Assembly: GCA_034432655.1 (NCBI GenBank)
Contig: DAOUBP010000162.1
Coordinates: 33,349 to 97,348 of the forward strand
DNA: 64,000 bases
Source: DAOUBP01 sp034432655
GTDB lineage: Bacteria; Chloroflexota; Anaerolineae; CG2-30-64-16
Reading direction: 5' to 3'
The notes under the pieces are model-generated. The model did not search any database, was not told the origin of the DNA, and saw only the letters and a list, made by a program, of their open reading frames with translations. Position numbers and translations under genes: made by a program. Of the stretch, positions 1 through 9,121 are shown one piece after another; position 1 is the first letter of the stretch; every line of letters begins with the position of its first letter.

Positions 1-606
1 GGTGAAGACAAAGACCTGGACGTCGGGGTAACGATGACGCACCATCTTCAACACCAGGTGGGCCGAAGCCCCAAAACCGGTCAATCCCAGATTCTGGCCG
101 TTGCGCAACCCGCTCAACCGCACCGAACGGTAGCCGATAGCGCCGGCGCACAGCAAAGGTGCGGCCTGGACATCGGTGAAGACCGCCGGAATCGGCAGCG
201 CAAAGGCGGCCGGCACGACCATCAACTCTGCATAGCCGCCGTGGGCATCGCGGCCGGTGGCCCGAAACTGCGGGCACAGGTTTTCCCGGCCGGAGGCACA
301 AAACTCGCAGGCGCCGCAAGCAGAGTAAATCCAGGCTACCCCTACCCGGTCCCCTTCACGAAAGCCGGAGACGCCGGGCCCCAGCGCGGCCACACGGCCG
401 ACAACCTGGTGCCCCGGAATCACAGGCAAGACGGGCGGCGGTGTGCGGCCCTCGATCTCATCCAACTCGGTATGGCACACCCCGCAGGCCGCGACCCGCA
501 CCAGGATTTCGCCTGGTCCAGGGGTCGGGTCGGGCCACACCACGGGTTGCAGAGGTTGGGGCTCCTCTTCAAGCCGACAAAGCCGGGTAAGCACCAGCGC
601 GCGCAT
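1..606 (-). CDS. Zinc-dependent alcohol dehydrogenase, truncated by window edge
   Basis: The first 202 residues of a medium-chain Zn alcohol dehydrogenase; the C-terminal part lies beyond base 1. It begins at ATG 606 with an AAGGA about 9 bases upstream, 10 bases after the cooC stop. Visible are the catalytic-zinc Cys-His region (CGVCHTELD), a GHQxxGxV motif in place of the usual GHExxGxV, and the four-Cys structural zinc loop CGACEFCASGRENLC. A further Cys precedes the nucleotide-binding domain (TGFGASAH). The family interconverts alcohols and aldehydes with NAD(P)H. As last visible member of the CODH/ACS operon it might reduce acetaldehyde derived from acetyl-CoA, but that is inference from position. 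Confidence 0.85.
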   Translation of the reverse strand, partial: MRALVLTRLCRLEEEPQPLQPVVWPDPTPGPGEILVRVAACGVCHTELDEIEGRTPPPVLPVIPGHQVVGRVAALGPGVSGFREGDRVGVAWIYSACGACEFCASGRENLCPQFRATGRDAHGGYAELMVVPAAFALPIPAVFTDVQAAPLLCAGAIGYRSVRLSGLRNGQNLGLTGFGASAHLVLKMVRHRYPDVQVFVFT

Positions 607-616
607 CGCACCGTCC

Positions 617-1378
617 TTACGGGTCGTGATTTCCCAGCAATTTCCGGGCCACCTCGGCCACTGCCCTGCTGATGGGCGCATCCGCGGGCAGCTCGACCAG
701 TGGCCGGCCCTGGCTATCGAACTCGGCTACCAGCGGATCATAGGGCAACACGGCCAGCAAAGGCACACCCAACGACTCAGCCCGGGCTTGTAACGATGCC
801 GGCAGCTCGCCGCCCTGGACCCGGTTGATCACCAGATAGGTGTGGCGGACGTTGATCTCCAGCTCTTTGCTCAACGCGACCATCGCCTCGGCGGCCGCCA
901 GCCCTCGCAACGTGGGATCGCTGACCAGGAGGAGGTGATCCACGTCACGCGTGGTCCGCCGGCTGAGGTGCTCCATGCCGGCCTCATTGTCCATCACCAC
1001 CCAGTCATAGCCGCGGTTGATGCCGTCAATAATGGTGCGCAACAAATGGTTGGCAGCGCAGTAGCAACCCTGTCCCTCCGGCCGGCCCATTGCTAACAGA
1101 TCGAAATCATCACCTTCTTCCACCGCCATGCGGACCGCATAGCTGAGAAAATCTTGACGGGTTTGGCCGGGTTGGACCCCTTCGCGCGCATCCTCGCGGA
1201 TGTCGCCCACGGTTTGCGTCAACGGCAACCCAAGCACCAGATGCAGGTTGCTGCTGGGGTCGGCGTCAATGGCCAGGATTTTGCCCCCTTTGTGGCGCGC
1301 CAGATGGCGGATCATCAGCCCGGAAAGGGTTGTCTTCCCCGTCCCCCCTTTCCCGGCGATGGCGATCGTGGTTGTCAT
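617..1378 (-). CDS. cooC: CooC-type nickel-insertion ATPase for CO dehydrogenase
   Basis: A 253-residue MinD/ParA-like P-loop ATPase. The deviant Walker A GKGGTGKTT sits at residues 9-17, the IDAD Walker A' region near 37-40, and a Cys-x-Cys pair at C105/C107. In CooC that Cys pair binds nickel at the dimer interface. The family uses ATP-driven dimerisation to deliver Ni to the C-cluster of CODH (or the A-cluster, as in AcsF). It starts at ATG 1378 behind a GGAG. It lies between a GNAT gene and the alcohol dehydrogenase at the distal end of the CODH/ACS operon. The CooC/AcsF distinction cannot be settled from sequence inspection alone. Confidence 0.92.
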   Translation of the reverse strand: MTTTIAIAGKGGTGKTTLSGLMIRHLARHKGGKILAIDADPSSNLHLVLGLPLTQTVGDIREDAREGVQPGQTRQDFLSYAVRMAVEEGDDFDLLAMGRPEGQGCYCAANHLLRTIIDGINRGYDWVVMDNEAGMEHLSRRTTRDVDHLLLVSDPTLRGLAAAEAMVALSKELEINVRHTYLVINRVQGGELPASLQARAESLGVPLLAVLPYDPLVAEFDSQGRPLVELPADAPISRAVAEVARKLLGNHDP

Positions 1379-1391
1379 GCAAAACTCCGTA

Positions 1392-1973
1392 TTAGAAATT
1401 ATCGGCTGGCCGCTTCAAAAAGTTAATGAGCACAATCATATCCAGCGTGTCGCCGTCGGGAGTCATAAACAGATCCTTCCAGACGAACTGCCGCTCGAAC
1501 CCCTGCCGCTCAAAAGCGTGGATAACTTGCGGCCGGCTTTCGACGATCTCGGCGATGACCTGATGCAGGCCAAGTTTGCGGGCGACCTCCACCTGAGAAC
1601 GGATCATGGCCGAGCCGATGCCACACCGCCGGTACTCTTTGGCGAGAAAGATGCGGATCTCGGCGACGTGCCGGGTGTAGCCCGATCCCAGATGCAAGGT
1701 GCTGTTACCGACGATTTGCTCACCCACCACGGCGACCAGTGGAAAGATGCGCGTGTAATCCGGCTGCTCGGCCCAGCGGGCAACGACCGTCTTGTCGGCC
1801 ACGTTGCTGCGAAAGAACTGCAGTTCGTCATCCGGGAGCGAGCTGAACAAAGCCACCAACGAGTCGCGATCCTTGGGCATCAACGGCCGCAGCAAGACGC
1901 GCAGCCCGTTGGGCAACGTAAGCAGATGCCGATAGGTGACAAGCTGTTCGACCGAAATGTTGGAGATAGCCAT
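1392..1973 (-). CDS. GNAT-family N-acetyltransferase
   Basis: A 193-residue GNAT-fold protein. The start is ATG 1973 with an AAGGAGG about 7 bases upstream, preferred over an upstream TTG at 1994 that would overlap the acsV stop. The acetyl-CoA-binding motif A is seen as RRCGIGSAMI, preceded by a beta-strand typical of motif A (AEIRIFLAKEY), with a C-terminal part predicting strand-helix pairs. The substrate is unknown; it could be a small molecule or a protein lysine. It is embedded between acsV and cooC with short gaps, so it is co-transcribed with the CODH/ACS genes. A role as an acetyl-CoA-sensing protein acetylase for the pathway is possible but unsupported beyond context. Confidence 0.82.
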   Translation of the reverse strand: MAISNISVEQLVTYRHLLTLPNGLRVLLRPLMPKDRDSLVALFSSLPDDELQFFRSNVADKTVVARWAEQPDYTRIFPLVAVVGEQIVGNSTLHLGSGYTRHVAEIRIFLAKEYRRCGIGSAMIRSQVEVARKLGLHQVIAEIVESRPQVIHAFERQGFERQFVWKDLFMTPDGDTLDMIVLINFLKRPADNF

Positions 1974-1990
1974 GAGCCCTCCTCCTTCCC

Positions 1991-4015
1991 TCAAGCACGC
2001 TGCGCCAGCATGGCCTGCACCGACGGGAACCGGCTCAGGTCAGTGTGGGGCAGGAACATGGCGGACATGAACGCATCGTAGAAAGAATTATCCGCCGACA
2101 GCTCCAGGTAGGTCATCATGCGCGCGACATCCACCAGGTGTGCCCGTACATCGCGGCGCAACAGCGCCATGTAGGCACCCCGGATGGCCGTATTGCCCAG
2201 GAACTTGAAGCGATCCCAGGGGGAATGACTGCCGGGCGGCGGCGGCAGATCGGGCAACAGACCGATCTGCACCGCTTTCTCAACGTTGATGTACTGGCCG
2301 AAGGAGCCGCCGATCAACATCGTTGACACGTCAGCCAGGTCAACCCCCACGCTTTGCGCCATGACGTTGAACCCGGCATAGATCGCCGCTTTGGCGCGCA
2401 TCAGGTTGTCAATGTCCACTTTGGTAATGACGATGTCCTGGCCGGTGGCGGATTCCTCTCCCCAGACGACCACATATTCCGGGCCGTGTTGGCCCTCGCG
2501 GATGCGCGGGGAAGCGCCGATATTCAAGTTGCCGGCTTTGTCAATCACGCCCGTGACGAACATCTCGGCTAACAGGGATAGCAGGCCCGAGCCACAGATG
2601 CCGCGCGGCTTTTCACCCGGCTTGCCGATCACCCGGTAAGTCGGCTCCAGGGTCTCGCTGTGGATCCATACCTCCTCAATGGCGCCTACCGTGGCCCGCA
2701 TGCCGTGCTGGACGCCGGCGCCTTCAAACGCGGGCCCGGCCGAACAGGCACAGCTGATCATCCAATCCGCGTTGCCCAGCACGGTTTCGCCGTTGGTGCC
2801 CACGTCTATGAACAGCGTCAGCTCCGGCGATTCGTCCATCCGGGCGCTCAAAACGCCGGCACTGATATCTGCACCGACGTAGCTGGCCACCCCCGGCAGG
2901 CAATCCACAATCGCCTGCGGGTGCGCGGCCAGATGCAGCTCGCCGGCGGTCAAGGTGGGCGGGTGGTTAACCACCGGCACATAGGGCGTCAGCCGGATGG
3001 ACTCTGGCGGAACAGCCAGCAGTAAATGGATCATGGTGGTGTTGCCGGCGATCGTGAGTTTGAAAAGCTCCTCGGTGCTTACGCCGGCCTGCTTGCAGGT
3101 AGCTTTCAAGAGCCTGTTGATGGTGCCCACCACCAGGTCTTGCAGCTCGGCCAGATGGCCGGGCTTCTTGGCGTAGATGATGCGCGAGATCACGTCCTCG
3201 CCGCGGGCAATTTGGCCGTTGTAGTCGCTGGCCTGGGCCAGCACCTCGCCGCTCTCCAGGTCCACCAGCCAGACGGTCACCGTGGTGGTGCCGATATCTA
3301 TCGCGGCGCCGAAGTTGCGATCTGTCCGGTTGCCGGGCAGCAAGGCCAGCAATTGCGGTGGGCCGTTGGGGCGATCCCACGTGTCCAGGGAGACAACCGC
3401 GGTTACCTGCCACGGCTGGGCGGTATCGCGCCAGATTTCGGGGATCTCTTCTTCCTCCTGGGTATCAGTGTTGTTTTTGTCATCATCGGGAATGGCACGC
3501 AACACATGCGCCATGCTGCGCAACACGGGAAGACTGACCTGCGGAGCCGGCACGCCCAGCGCGTTGAGCGCCCGCACCACCCGGGCCCAGTCGTCAGTCT
3601 GATCGGAGAGATCGGGCGGGTCCAGGTCCAGGAAGTAACGCCGGATGGGTTGATGCTGACGGGGGTTGTAGGCAAACGGCAGCTCCACCCGTGCAGCAGT
3701 TTTCTGCGTCACCAGACGGCGCTCGATCACCTCCTGCGGCGGCACGGTGACCCAGGCATCCCCCTCGATCACCGTCTGACAGGCCAGGGCATAGCCCCTG
3801 GCCACATCCTCCGGCGAAAGACGGATCGTCGAACGTCGGCGGACAGCAGAGCGGCTATCATCAACGATCACAGCGCAACGGCCGCAGCGGCCCTGTCCGC
3901 CGCAAGGTTGGTTGAGATCGAAGCCGGCCCGCACTGCGGCGTCTGCCAGTGTCGTCCCGCCGGGAACAGTGACAATGACGTCGCCGGGGCTGAAATGAAT
4001 CGTGTATGTGGTCAT
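1991..4015 (-). CDS. acsV: AcsV/RACo: ATP-dependent reductive activator of the corrinoid protein
   Basis: A 674-residue protein starting at ATG 4015 (a TTG at 4033 is possible but less likely). The N-terminus is a plant-type 2Fe-2S ferredoxin domain with ligands C38, C44, C47 and C79. A linker and middle domain follow, then a C-terminal ASKHA-type ATPase domain with two signatures, IDIGTTTVTVW and FIDVGTNGETV. This is the architecture of RACo, which reduces the accidentally oxidised Co(II) of the corrinoid iron-sulfur protein using ATP. Clustering with acsC, acsD, acsB and cooS makes CFeSP its probable partner rather than a corrinoid O- or N-demethylation system. The upstream gap holds a perfect hairpin. 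Confidence 0.93.
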   Translation of the reverse strand: MTTYTIHFSPGDVIVTVPGGTTLADAAVRAGFDLNQPCGGQGRCGRCAVIVDDSRSAVRRRSTIRLSPEDVARGYALACQTVIEGDAWVTVPPQEVIERRLVTQKTAARVELPFAYNPRQHQPIRRYFLDLDPPDLSDQTDDWARVVRALNALGVPAPQVSLPVLRSMAHVLRAIPDDDKNNTDTQEEEEIPEIWRDTAQPWQVTAVVSLDTWDRPNGPPQLLALLPGNRTDRNFGAAIDIGTTTVTVWLVDLESGEVLAQASDYNGQIARGEDVISRIIYAKKPGHLAELQDLVVGTINRLLKATCKQAGVSTEELFKLTIAGNTTMIHLLLAVPPESIRLTPYVPVVNHPPTLTAGELHLAAHPQAIVDCLPGVASYVGADISAGVLSARMDESPELTLFIDVGTNGETVLGNADWMISCACSAGPAFEGAGVQHGMRATVGAIEEVWIHSETLEPTYRVIGKPGEKPRGICGSGLLSLLAEMFVTGVIDKAGNLNIGASPRIREGQHGPEYVVVWGEESATGQDIVITKVDIDNLMRAKAAIYAGFNVMAQSVGVDLADVSTMLIGGSFGQYINVEKAVQIGLLPDLPPPPGSHSPWDRFKFLGNTAIRGAYMALLRRDVRAHLVDVARMMTYLELSADNSFYDAFMSAMFLPHTDLSRFPSVQAMLAQRA

Positions 4016-4033
4016 GATCGGGTTTGTCACCAA

Positions 4034-4066
4034 CTGAAGGCTGGCCGGTTGAAGGTCAGCCTTCAG
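4034..4066 (-). repeat. Perfect 10-bp inverted repeat before acsV
   Basis: Arms CTGAAGGCTG (4034-4043) and CAGCCTTCAG (4057-4066) are exact complements separated by 13 bases. They lie in the 146-base gap between nfnB and the acsV ATG. No T-tract follows on the minus strand, so a simple intrinsic terminator is unlikely. An RNA hairpin that modulates acsV translation or mRNA ends is possible. Confidence 0.7.
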
Positions 4067-4161
4067 TCGTTCACTCCTGATCCCTTTTGCGCTGTAGCAT
4101 TACTTGCTCTGCGGCATTGGTGTCAAACACACAAATGTCAGGGCGCGGAACAAATTCCACG

Positions 4162-5610
4162 TTACGACTCTTCCGTCAGGAACTTATGGATGTCGGCTGC
4201 GGCGCGTTTGCCCGCCCCCATCGCGCTGATCACCGTTGCCGCGCCGGTGACCACATCGCCCCCGGCCCACACGCCCGGCTTGGCGGTGCGACCGGTCTCC
4301 GGGTCAGCCACCACCGTACCGTGGCGCGTCCGTTGCAGGTCCGGCGCCTCGTTGAAGACGACCGGGTTCGGGCTGGTGCCCAGGGCGAAGATCACGGTAT
4401 CCATCGGCATCTCGAACTCCGACCCCTCGATCGGAATGGGGGAGCGGCGCCCCGAGGCATCCGGCTCGCCCAACGTCATGCGGATGCAGCGCAACGCCCG
4501 CACATTGCCCTGTTCATCCCCCAGGATCGCCACCGGGTTGGTGAGGAAGTCGAAGATGATCCCTTCCTCCTCTGCATGGTGAAATTCTTCTTCGCGTGCC
4601 GGGACCTCGGTGCGCGAACGGCGATAGACGATGTGTACCTCATCGTCGGCCTGGCTCCCGTCGCGCGCCGCGCGCGCCATCACCTGCAAACGCTTGGCGC
4701 TGCGTGCCGCATCCATCGCCACATTGCCGGCGCCGATCACCGCCACCCGATGGCCCACCTTCACCGGTGTGTCGTACTCCGGAAAGCGATAGCCTTTCAT
4801 CAAGTTGACGCGGGTGAGGAATTCATTGGCGGACATGACACCGTTGAGGTTGATCCCAGGGATGCGCATGAAGCTGGGCAACCCTGCGCCGGTACCCAGA
4901 AACACGGCGTCGTATTCGCTAAGCAGCTCATCCAGAGTATAGGTATTGCCGATCACGTGATCTGTGCGGATCTCGATGCCCAGATAATCCACCGCCACCT
5001 TTAGCTCGGCCTGAATGATGCTCTTGGGCAGGCGGAACTCAGGGATGCCGTAGACCAGCACGCCACCGGGCAGATGCAGCGATTCAAAGATCACCACCTT
5101 ATGGCCCAATTTGGCCAGGTCCACCGCGCAGGTAAGGCCGGCCGGGCCTGAACCTACCACGGCGATCTTGCGCCCTGTGGGCGGCGCAGGCTTCGGCGGG
5201 TTGGTTTGTTCGCGCAATGCGTAATCGCCCACGTACCGCTCCAGGCGGCCGATCGCCACCGGCTGGCCTTTCTTGCCCAGCACGCAATAGGCTTCGCATT
5301 GCGATTCCTGGGGGCAAACCCGACCGCAAATGGCAGGCAGGTTGTTCTTTTCCTTCATCACGTCCACGGCACCCACCAGGTCGCCCTCGCGGAGTTTGCG
5401 GATGAACTGAGGGATGAGCACCCCCACCGGACAGCCTTCGACGCAATGGGGTTTGGCGCACTGCAGACAGCGTTCGGCCTCCAGTTGCGCCAGCTCCCAG
5501 GTCAGGCCCAGCGCGACCTCCTCGAAGTTGCCGATGCGGACCTCTGGGGCCTGCTCCGGCATCTTCTGGCGCGGGATCTGCATGCGCTCGCGATTGGTCA
5601 GTTCAGCCAT
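4162..5610 (-). CDS. nfnB: NfnB/GltD-like NADPH-dependent FAD oxidoreductase
   Basis: A 482-residue protein of the glutamate-synthase small-subunit/NfnB family. The N-terminal iron-sulfur domain carries CLQCAKPHCVEGCPVG and CGRVCPQESQCEAYC, which should hold two 4Fe-4S clusters. It is followed by an FAD-binding GSGPAGL motif and a second dinucleotide-binding motif GAGNVAMD. Its ATG overlaps the nfnA stop by one base (TGATG), so the two are translationally coupled. Together they match NfnAB, the electron-bifurcating NADH-dependent reduced ferredoxin:NADP+ oxidoreductase. In the CODH/ACS operon this would balance ferredoxin, NADH and NADPH. A non-bifurcating GltA/SudA-like role cannot be excluded. 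Confidence 0.87.
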   Translation of the reverse strand: MAELTNRERMQIPRQKMPEQAPEVRIGNFEEVALGLTWELAQLEAERCLQCAKPHCVEGCPVGVLIPQFIRKLREGDLVGAVDVMKEKNNLPAICGRVCPQESQCEAYCVLGKKGQPVAIGRLERYVGDYALREQTNPPKPAPPTGRKIAVVGSGPAGLTCAVDLAKLGHKVVIFESLHLPGGVLVYGIPEFRLPKSIIQAELKVAVDYLGIEIRTDHVIGNTYTLDELLSEYDAVFLGTGAGLPSFMRIPGINLNGVMSANEFLTRVNLMKGYRFPEYDTPVKVGHRVAVIGAGNVAMDAARSAKRLQVMARAARDGSQADDEVHIVYRRSRTEVPAREEEFHHAEEEGIIFDFLTNPVAILGDEQGNVRALRCIRMTLGEPDASGRRSPIPIEGSEFEMPMDTVIFALGTSPNPVVFNEAPDLQRTRHGTVVADPETGRTAKPGVWAGGDVVTGAATVISAMGAGKRAAADIHKFLTEES

Positions 5611-6512
5611 CAGCGACCTCCGACCACAGCAGATTCTTCTAGCGCCTGGACCGCGGCGTCAAGCTGGCATTGGTGCCCGGCGCTCTGCTGGCGCTGCCAA
5701 CGTTCGACGGCCAACCGCTCCTCGTTGCGGTAGAACTGGATGCGTGCCAGCAGGTTGTTCCAGTCCACCAGATGGCCATCGAACTCCGGGCCGTCTACGC
5801 AGACGAACTTTGCGCCATCGGTCATCGCTACTCGACAACCGCCACACATTCCTGTCCCGTCCACCATGATGGTGTTCAGGCTCACGATGGTGGGCACGTG
5901 AAACGGCTGTGTGGTCAAAGAGACGAATTTCATCATGATTGTCGGCCCGATGGCCCACACCTTAGCGATCTGGCCCGCGCGCACCTCCAGGAGCTCCTTC
6001 AGCGGCTCGGTGACCAGCGCTTTGCGACCGTGGGAGCCGTCGTCAGTGCACACGATCAGCTCGTCGGAGACCGCGGCCATCTTGTCTTCCCAAAAGAGCA
6101 ACTCTTTCGTGCGCGCTCCGATGATCGAGATCACGTGATTCCCGGCCGCCTTCAGGTCGCGGGCGATCGGGTACATGGGCGCAATCCCCACCCCGCCGGC
6201 CACGCACACCACCGTGCCGTAGTCCTTGATCTCGGTGGGATGGCCCAGGGGCCCGGCCACCGAGTAGAACGCATCACCCGGGACCATCCGCCCCATCTGC
6301 ATGGTGGACTTACCCACTTCCTGGAAGATCAGGGTGATGGTGCCGGTCTGCGGGTTGTGGTCAGCAATGGTGAGGGGGATGCGCTCGCCGTGTTCGTCGG
6401 CGATCACGATGACAAACTGCCCAGCTCTGGCCTTACGCGCCACGTGCGGCGCTTCGACCACCATCAGCTTCGTCACGTCGCTGAGCGTTTGTTTCTCGAG
6501 AATCTTATACAT
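5610..6512 (-). CDS. nfnA: NfnA-like sulfide dehydrogenase/ferredoxin-NADP reductase subunit
   Basis: A 300-residue flavoprotein starting at ATG 6512 with GAGGAG 8 bases upstream; a longer in-frame extension to 6590 lacks a ribosome site. An FAD-binding ferredoxin-reductase barrel is followed by an NAD-binding domain (VCVAGGVGIAPMYPI). A C-terminal 2Fe-2S loop has MCGGCRV and a downstream KFVCVDGPEFDG, as in dihydroorotate dehydrogenase electron-transfer subunits and NfnA. The stop overlaps the nfnB start. Adjacent to nfnB it forms the expected two-subunit Nfn complex, which exchanges electrons between ferredoxin and pyridine nucleotides for the reductive acetyl-CoA pathway. Confidence 0.88.
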   Translation of the reverse strand: MYKILEKQTLSDVTKLMVVEAPHVARKARAGQFVIVIADEHGERIPLTIADHNPQTGTITLIFQEVGKSTMQMGRMVPGDAFYSVAGPLGHPTEIKDYGTVVCVAGGVGIAPMYPIARDLKAAGNHVISIIGARTKELLFWEDKMAAVSDELIVCTDDGSHGRKALVTEPLKELLEVRAGQIAKVWAIGPTIMMKFVSLTTQPFHVPTIVSLNTIMVDGTGMCGGCRVAMTDGAKFVCVDGPEFDGHLVDWNNLLARIQFYRNEERLAVERWQRQQSAGHQCQLDAAVQALEESAVVGGR

Positions 6513-6591
6513 GGGTGATTGCTCCTCGTTCGAGTTGCCGGCCCGACAACGAGACCGACCATTGTCCAGCACCCAGCTTCCAGCTTCCAAC

Positions 6592-7959
6592 TCACCACGC
6601 CGTCTTGAGATAACGCGGCAGGTCCACGGCCTCGCGCGGCCCTACCTTGATCTGCCAGCCGGGCAACTCCTCCTCAAGCTCACCCATCAACACCGCCACG
6701 TGCCCCGGGATCACCACCTTGCGATGGTTGACCTTTTCGGCGATGCCGGTGTTCTTCACCGTCTTGGCGATCTTCTCTGCGTCGAACTTGCCGGCTGCCC
6801 AGGCCGTGAGCACGCTCATACCTTCGGCATCGGCCACCAGGAGCCAGCCGGGCAGGCCGGACGACTCCACCTCGTTGGCTACTGCAAAGTAGGTGATGGA
6901 GAAGTTGGTGGTGACCATCACCGGTGCGTCAGGGCCGGGCTTGTTAATCTCGTAGATACCGGGGTCTACCTGGATCGGCTTCTGCGGGTCCGTAAAGATG
7001 TTCTTGCGCAGCACCAGCAGCGGATAGATGGTCGCCGGGTCGAATCGGCTCAACACGACGAAGCCGGCATATTTGGCGATATGCTCGCCTGCCAGCAACG
7101 CCTCCATGGCCGGATCGGAGGTGCCCAGGTAAGGGAAGGTGATGATGGGATAGCCCACCGGCCGGAAGGTCTTCTTGCGCGCCAGGCGGCTGAGCTGGGT
7201 GAGCATGTTCAACGAGCCGCCAAAGCTGCGCACGGCCGGATCCAGCACCAGGTCTTCCACGCCGGCAGCCACCAGCTTCTCGGTCAATTCGGCCAGCTCG
7301 GCCACGGTGGCGCCTCGGACGGCCAACGGTGCCTTGGCCTCCTTAGCCAGTTTGGCCATCGCTTCCCAGTTGCCGGCCGTGGCTGCACAAAGCAGCGGTG
7401 TGACCCCGGCGGTCTTCGCCAGGCCGGCGGCCATGACGGCCGGGTCGTCGGCCACTAACACCAGCGGCACTGTGGCAGCCTCGCGCACAGCGGCGACCGC
7501 GGCAGCGAACTGCTCCGCATTGCCGGAGGCTGCTTCCACAGCCAAGCCGTCTAAGACCAATGAAACGCCGACATAGGTCACCGCGTAGTCAGCCACAGAC
7601 CTGGCAAGAGCTTTGATCTCAGCCGGCGGCAAAGTGTCTGGCACGCGCACCAAGAGCGCCGTGGGATTGTAGAAGGTCTTTTCATGCCGGAAGAGCACGA
7701 TCTCGTTACCGACCTTAACCTGCCGGCCATCGGCCGAGAGGGTGATCAGGCGCACCGGCGGCGCCGCCGCTGCCGAAAGCTTTGCCCGCGCTTCATCGCT
7801 GACATAAGGGCATGCGGCGAGTTCTGCCTGTTTGGCGGCCAGCTTCATCGCAAAGGCCAGACAGGTAGGAAAGCCACACTCCTTGCAGTTCGCCTTGGGA
7901 TGTGGTGGCTTCAACCCGCCGGGGAGCAGTTTATAGATGTCGAGACCAGAAAGAGCCAT
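6592..7959 (-). CDS. acsC: Corrinoid iron-sulfur protein large (gamma) subunit
   Basis: A 455-residue protein of normal family length (about 445). The N-terminal 4Fe-4S domain has C25-x2-C28-x4-C33-x16-C50. It is followed by a TIM-barrel-like central domain and a C-terminal corrinoid-binding domain. Its role is to accept a methyl group from methyl-tetrahydrofolate via AcsE onto cobalt and pass it to the A-cluster of AcsB. The start at ATG 7959 has a clear GGGAGGAC. It lies 22 bases after acsD, the partner subunit, so stoichiometric expression is likely. The methyltransferase gene acsE, usually nearby, is missing from the visible window. Confidence 0.96.
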   Translation of the reverse strand: MALSGLDIYKLLPGGLKPPHPKANCKECGFPTCLAFAMKLAAKQAELAACPYVSDEARAKLSAAAAPPVRLITLSADGRQVKVGNEIVLFRHEKTFYNPTALLVRVPDTLPPAEIKALARSVADYAVTYVGVSLVLDGLAVEAASGNAEQFAAAVAAVREAATVPLVLVADDPAVMAAGLAKTAGVTPLLCAATAGNWEAMAKLAKEAKAPLAVRGATVAELAELTEKLVAAGVEDLVLDPAVRSFGGSLNMLTQLSRLARKKTFRPVGYPIITFPYLGTSDPAMEALLAGEHIAKYAGFVVLSRFDPATIYPLLVLRKNIFTDPQKPIQVDPGIYEINKPGPDAPVMVTTNFSITYFAVANEVESSGLPGWLLVADAEGMSVLTAWAAGKFDAEKIAKTVKNTGIAEKVNHRKVVIPGHVAVLMGELEEELPGWQIKVGPREAVDLPRYLKTAW

Positions 7960-7981
7960 GATGTCCTCCCAAACGCTATGT

Positions 7982-8953
7982 TTATCCCGCCATGAGCTCG
8001 GCGATCATCTTTTTCACCCGAGCCACAGCCTGCGGGTGGCGCATCACCACGATGTCAGCGCCGGACTGGATCAGGGCCGCGGCGGTCAGGGCCTCCCAGT
8101 TGATCGCGCGTTCAACCCAATCGCCCCAAGCAGCCGGAACGCCATCGCCTGCGCGGGCTTCCTTAGTGCGCCACGCCTCTTCACCGGGGGTGACGATCAT
8201 CGGTTGCTGGGTCATGCCGTCGCCCTGCAAAGCTGCCAGCCGCAGACGTTCCATGACGCTGTAGCCGTACTCGATACCGTAGCCCAACGCGCCGGTGGTC
8301 GGGTCGGTGATGATGCGATCCAGGGGCATCCCCATATCGTGGATCAAAATCGTGAGCTGTTTGGACAGGTTGACATCCATGGGCGTCTTGGCCGTGACCA
8401 GATGGCCGTTGGCCAGTGCGGCCGCCACAATGGTGCGGTAGTTCTTGTCCTCGCACGCGCCGAGGGCCAGCCGTTCGCCAGCGCCCTCTTCTGCACAGGC
8501 CACCAGGATTTCGTTGTCCAACTCAGCCTGGCCGGGGCCCAGTACGATCAAGGGCAGGCCGGTTGCGCCCAAGACGGCGCGCAAAACCTGACGCGCTACA
8601 GCGCCGGTCATCCGATTGCCGGCCGCGTCCACCGTTGCAAAACGCAACGCGATCAGGTCGGCGCCGGCGTCCTCGGCTGCGCGGGCCCAGGCCGCCGGAT
8701 CATCCAACACGGCGCCCCAGGCCGATGTCAAGGGAGCCGGCCACTCCTCGTTTGGGTTGCGATTCCACACCTCAACCGCCACCCGCGGCGGATTGCCGGT
8801 CGAACCCTCGAACGATAAAAACGGCAGGGTGGTATGCCCCCCCACTTGCACGACCGCGCGCCGTGTGCCGCCGTCGGCCGCGGTCGCGCCTAAAGTGACC
8901 AGGCGGATACTGCCTGCCCACTTCTCGACAGGAACTTCAACAGTTACAGGCAT
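7982..8953 (-). CDS. acsD: Corrinoid iron-sulfur protein small (beta) subunit
   Basis: A 323-residue TIM-barrel protein recognised by its N-terminal VEKWAGSIR and the following GGHTTLPFLSFEG segments, which characterise AcsD/CdhD. It forms the heterodimeric CFeSP with AcsC and helps cradle the corrinoid. It starts at ATG 8953 with a strong AAAGGAGG 10 bases upstream. That ribosome site lies directly next to a tandem heptamer repeat (8971-9026). Length fits the family (about 320). Confidence 0.96.
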   Translation of the reverse strand: MPVTVEVPVEKWAGSIRLVTLGATAADGGTRRAVVQVGGHTTLPFLSFEGSTGNPPRVAVEVWNRNPNEEWPAPLTSAWGAVLDDPAAWARAAEDAGADLIALRFATVDAAGNRMTGAVARQVLRAVLGATGLPLIVLGPGQAELDNEILVACAEEGAGERLALGACEDKNYRTIVAAALANGHLVTAKTPMDVNLSKQLTILIHDMGMPLDRIITDPTTGALGYGIEYGYSVMERLRLAALQGDGMTQQPMIVTPGEEAWRTKEARAGDGVPAAWGDWVERAINWEALTAAALIQSGADIVVMRHPQAVARVKKMIAELMAG

Positions 8954-8970
8954 GACGGTGAACCTCCTTT

Positions 8971-9026
8971 GCGTTGCGTATTACGTACTGCGTACTGCGT
9001 ATTGCGTGCTGCGTATTTCGTATTGG
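8971..9026. repeat. Tandem heptamer array (GCGTAYT-type)
   Basis: About eight consecutive 7-base units, variants of GCGTATT, GCGTACT and GCGTGCT, fill the gap between the flavoprotein gene at 9122-9937 and acsD. The rest of the gap (to 9121) is T/C-rich on the plus strand with no gene. The same units recur near 12.9, 22.5 and 51.8 kb. Confidence 0.85.
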
Positions 9027-9121
9027 AAACTACGCCTTTATTGTCTGCTGGATTTCCCTGCTCCTGCTTTCTAGCTCCCCACTTTCCCAGCTTGTTTTCT
9101 GGTTTGCCTCGCTTCCTTGTC

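Noticed and set aside
3026..4582. A 518-residue plus-strand open frame
   Set aside because: It spans antisense of acsV and part of nfnB and shows no family motif.
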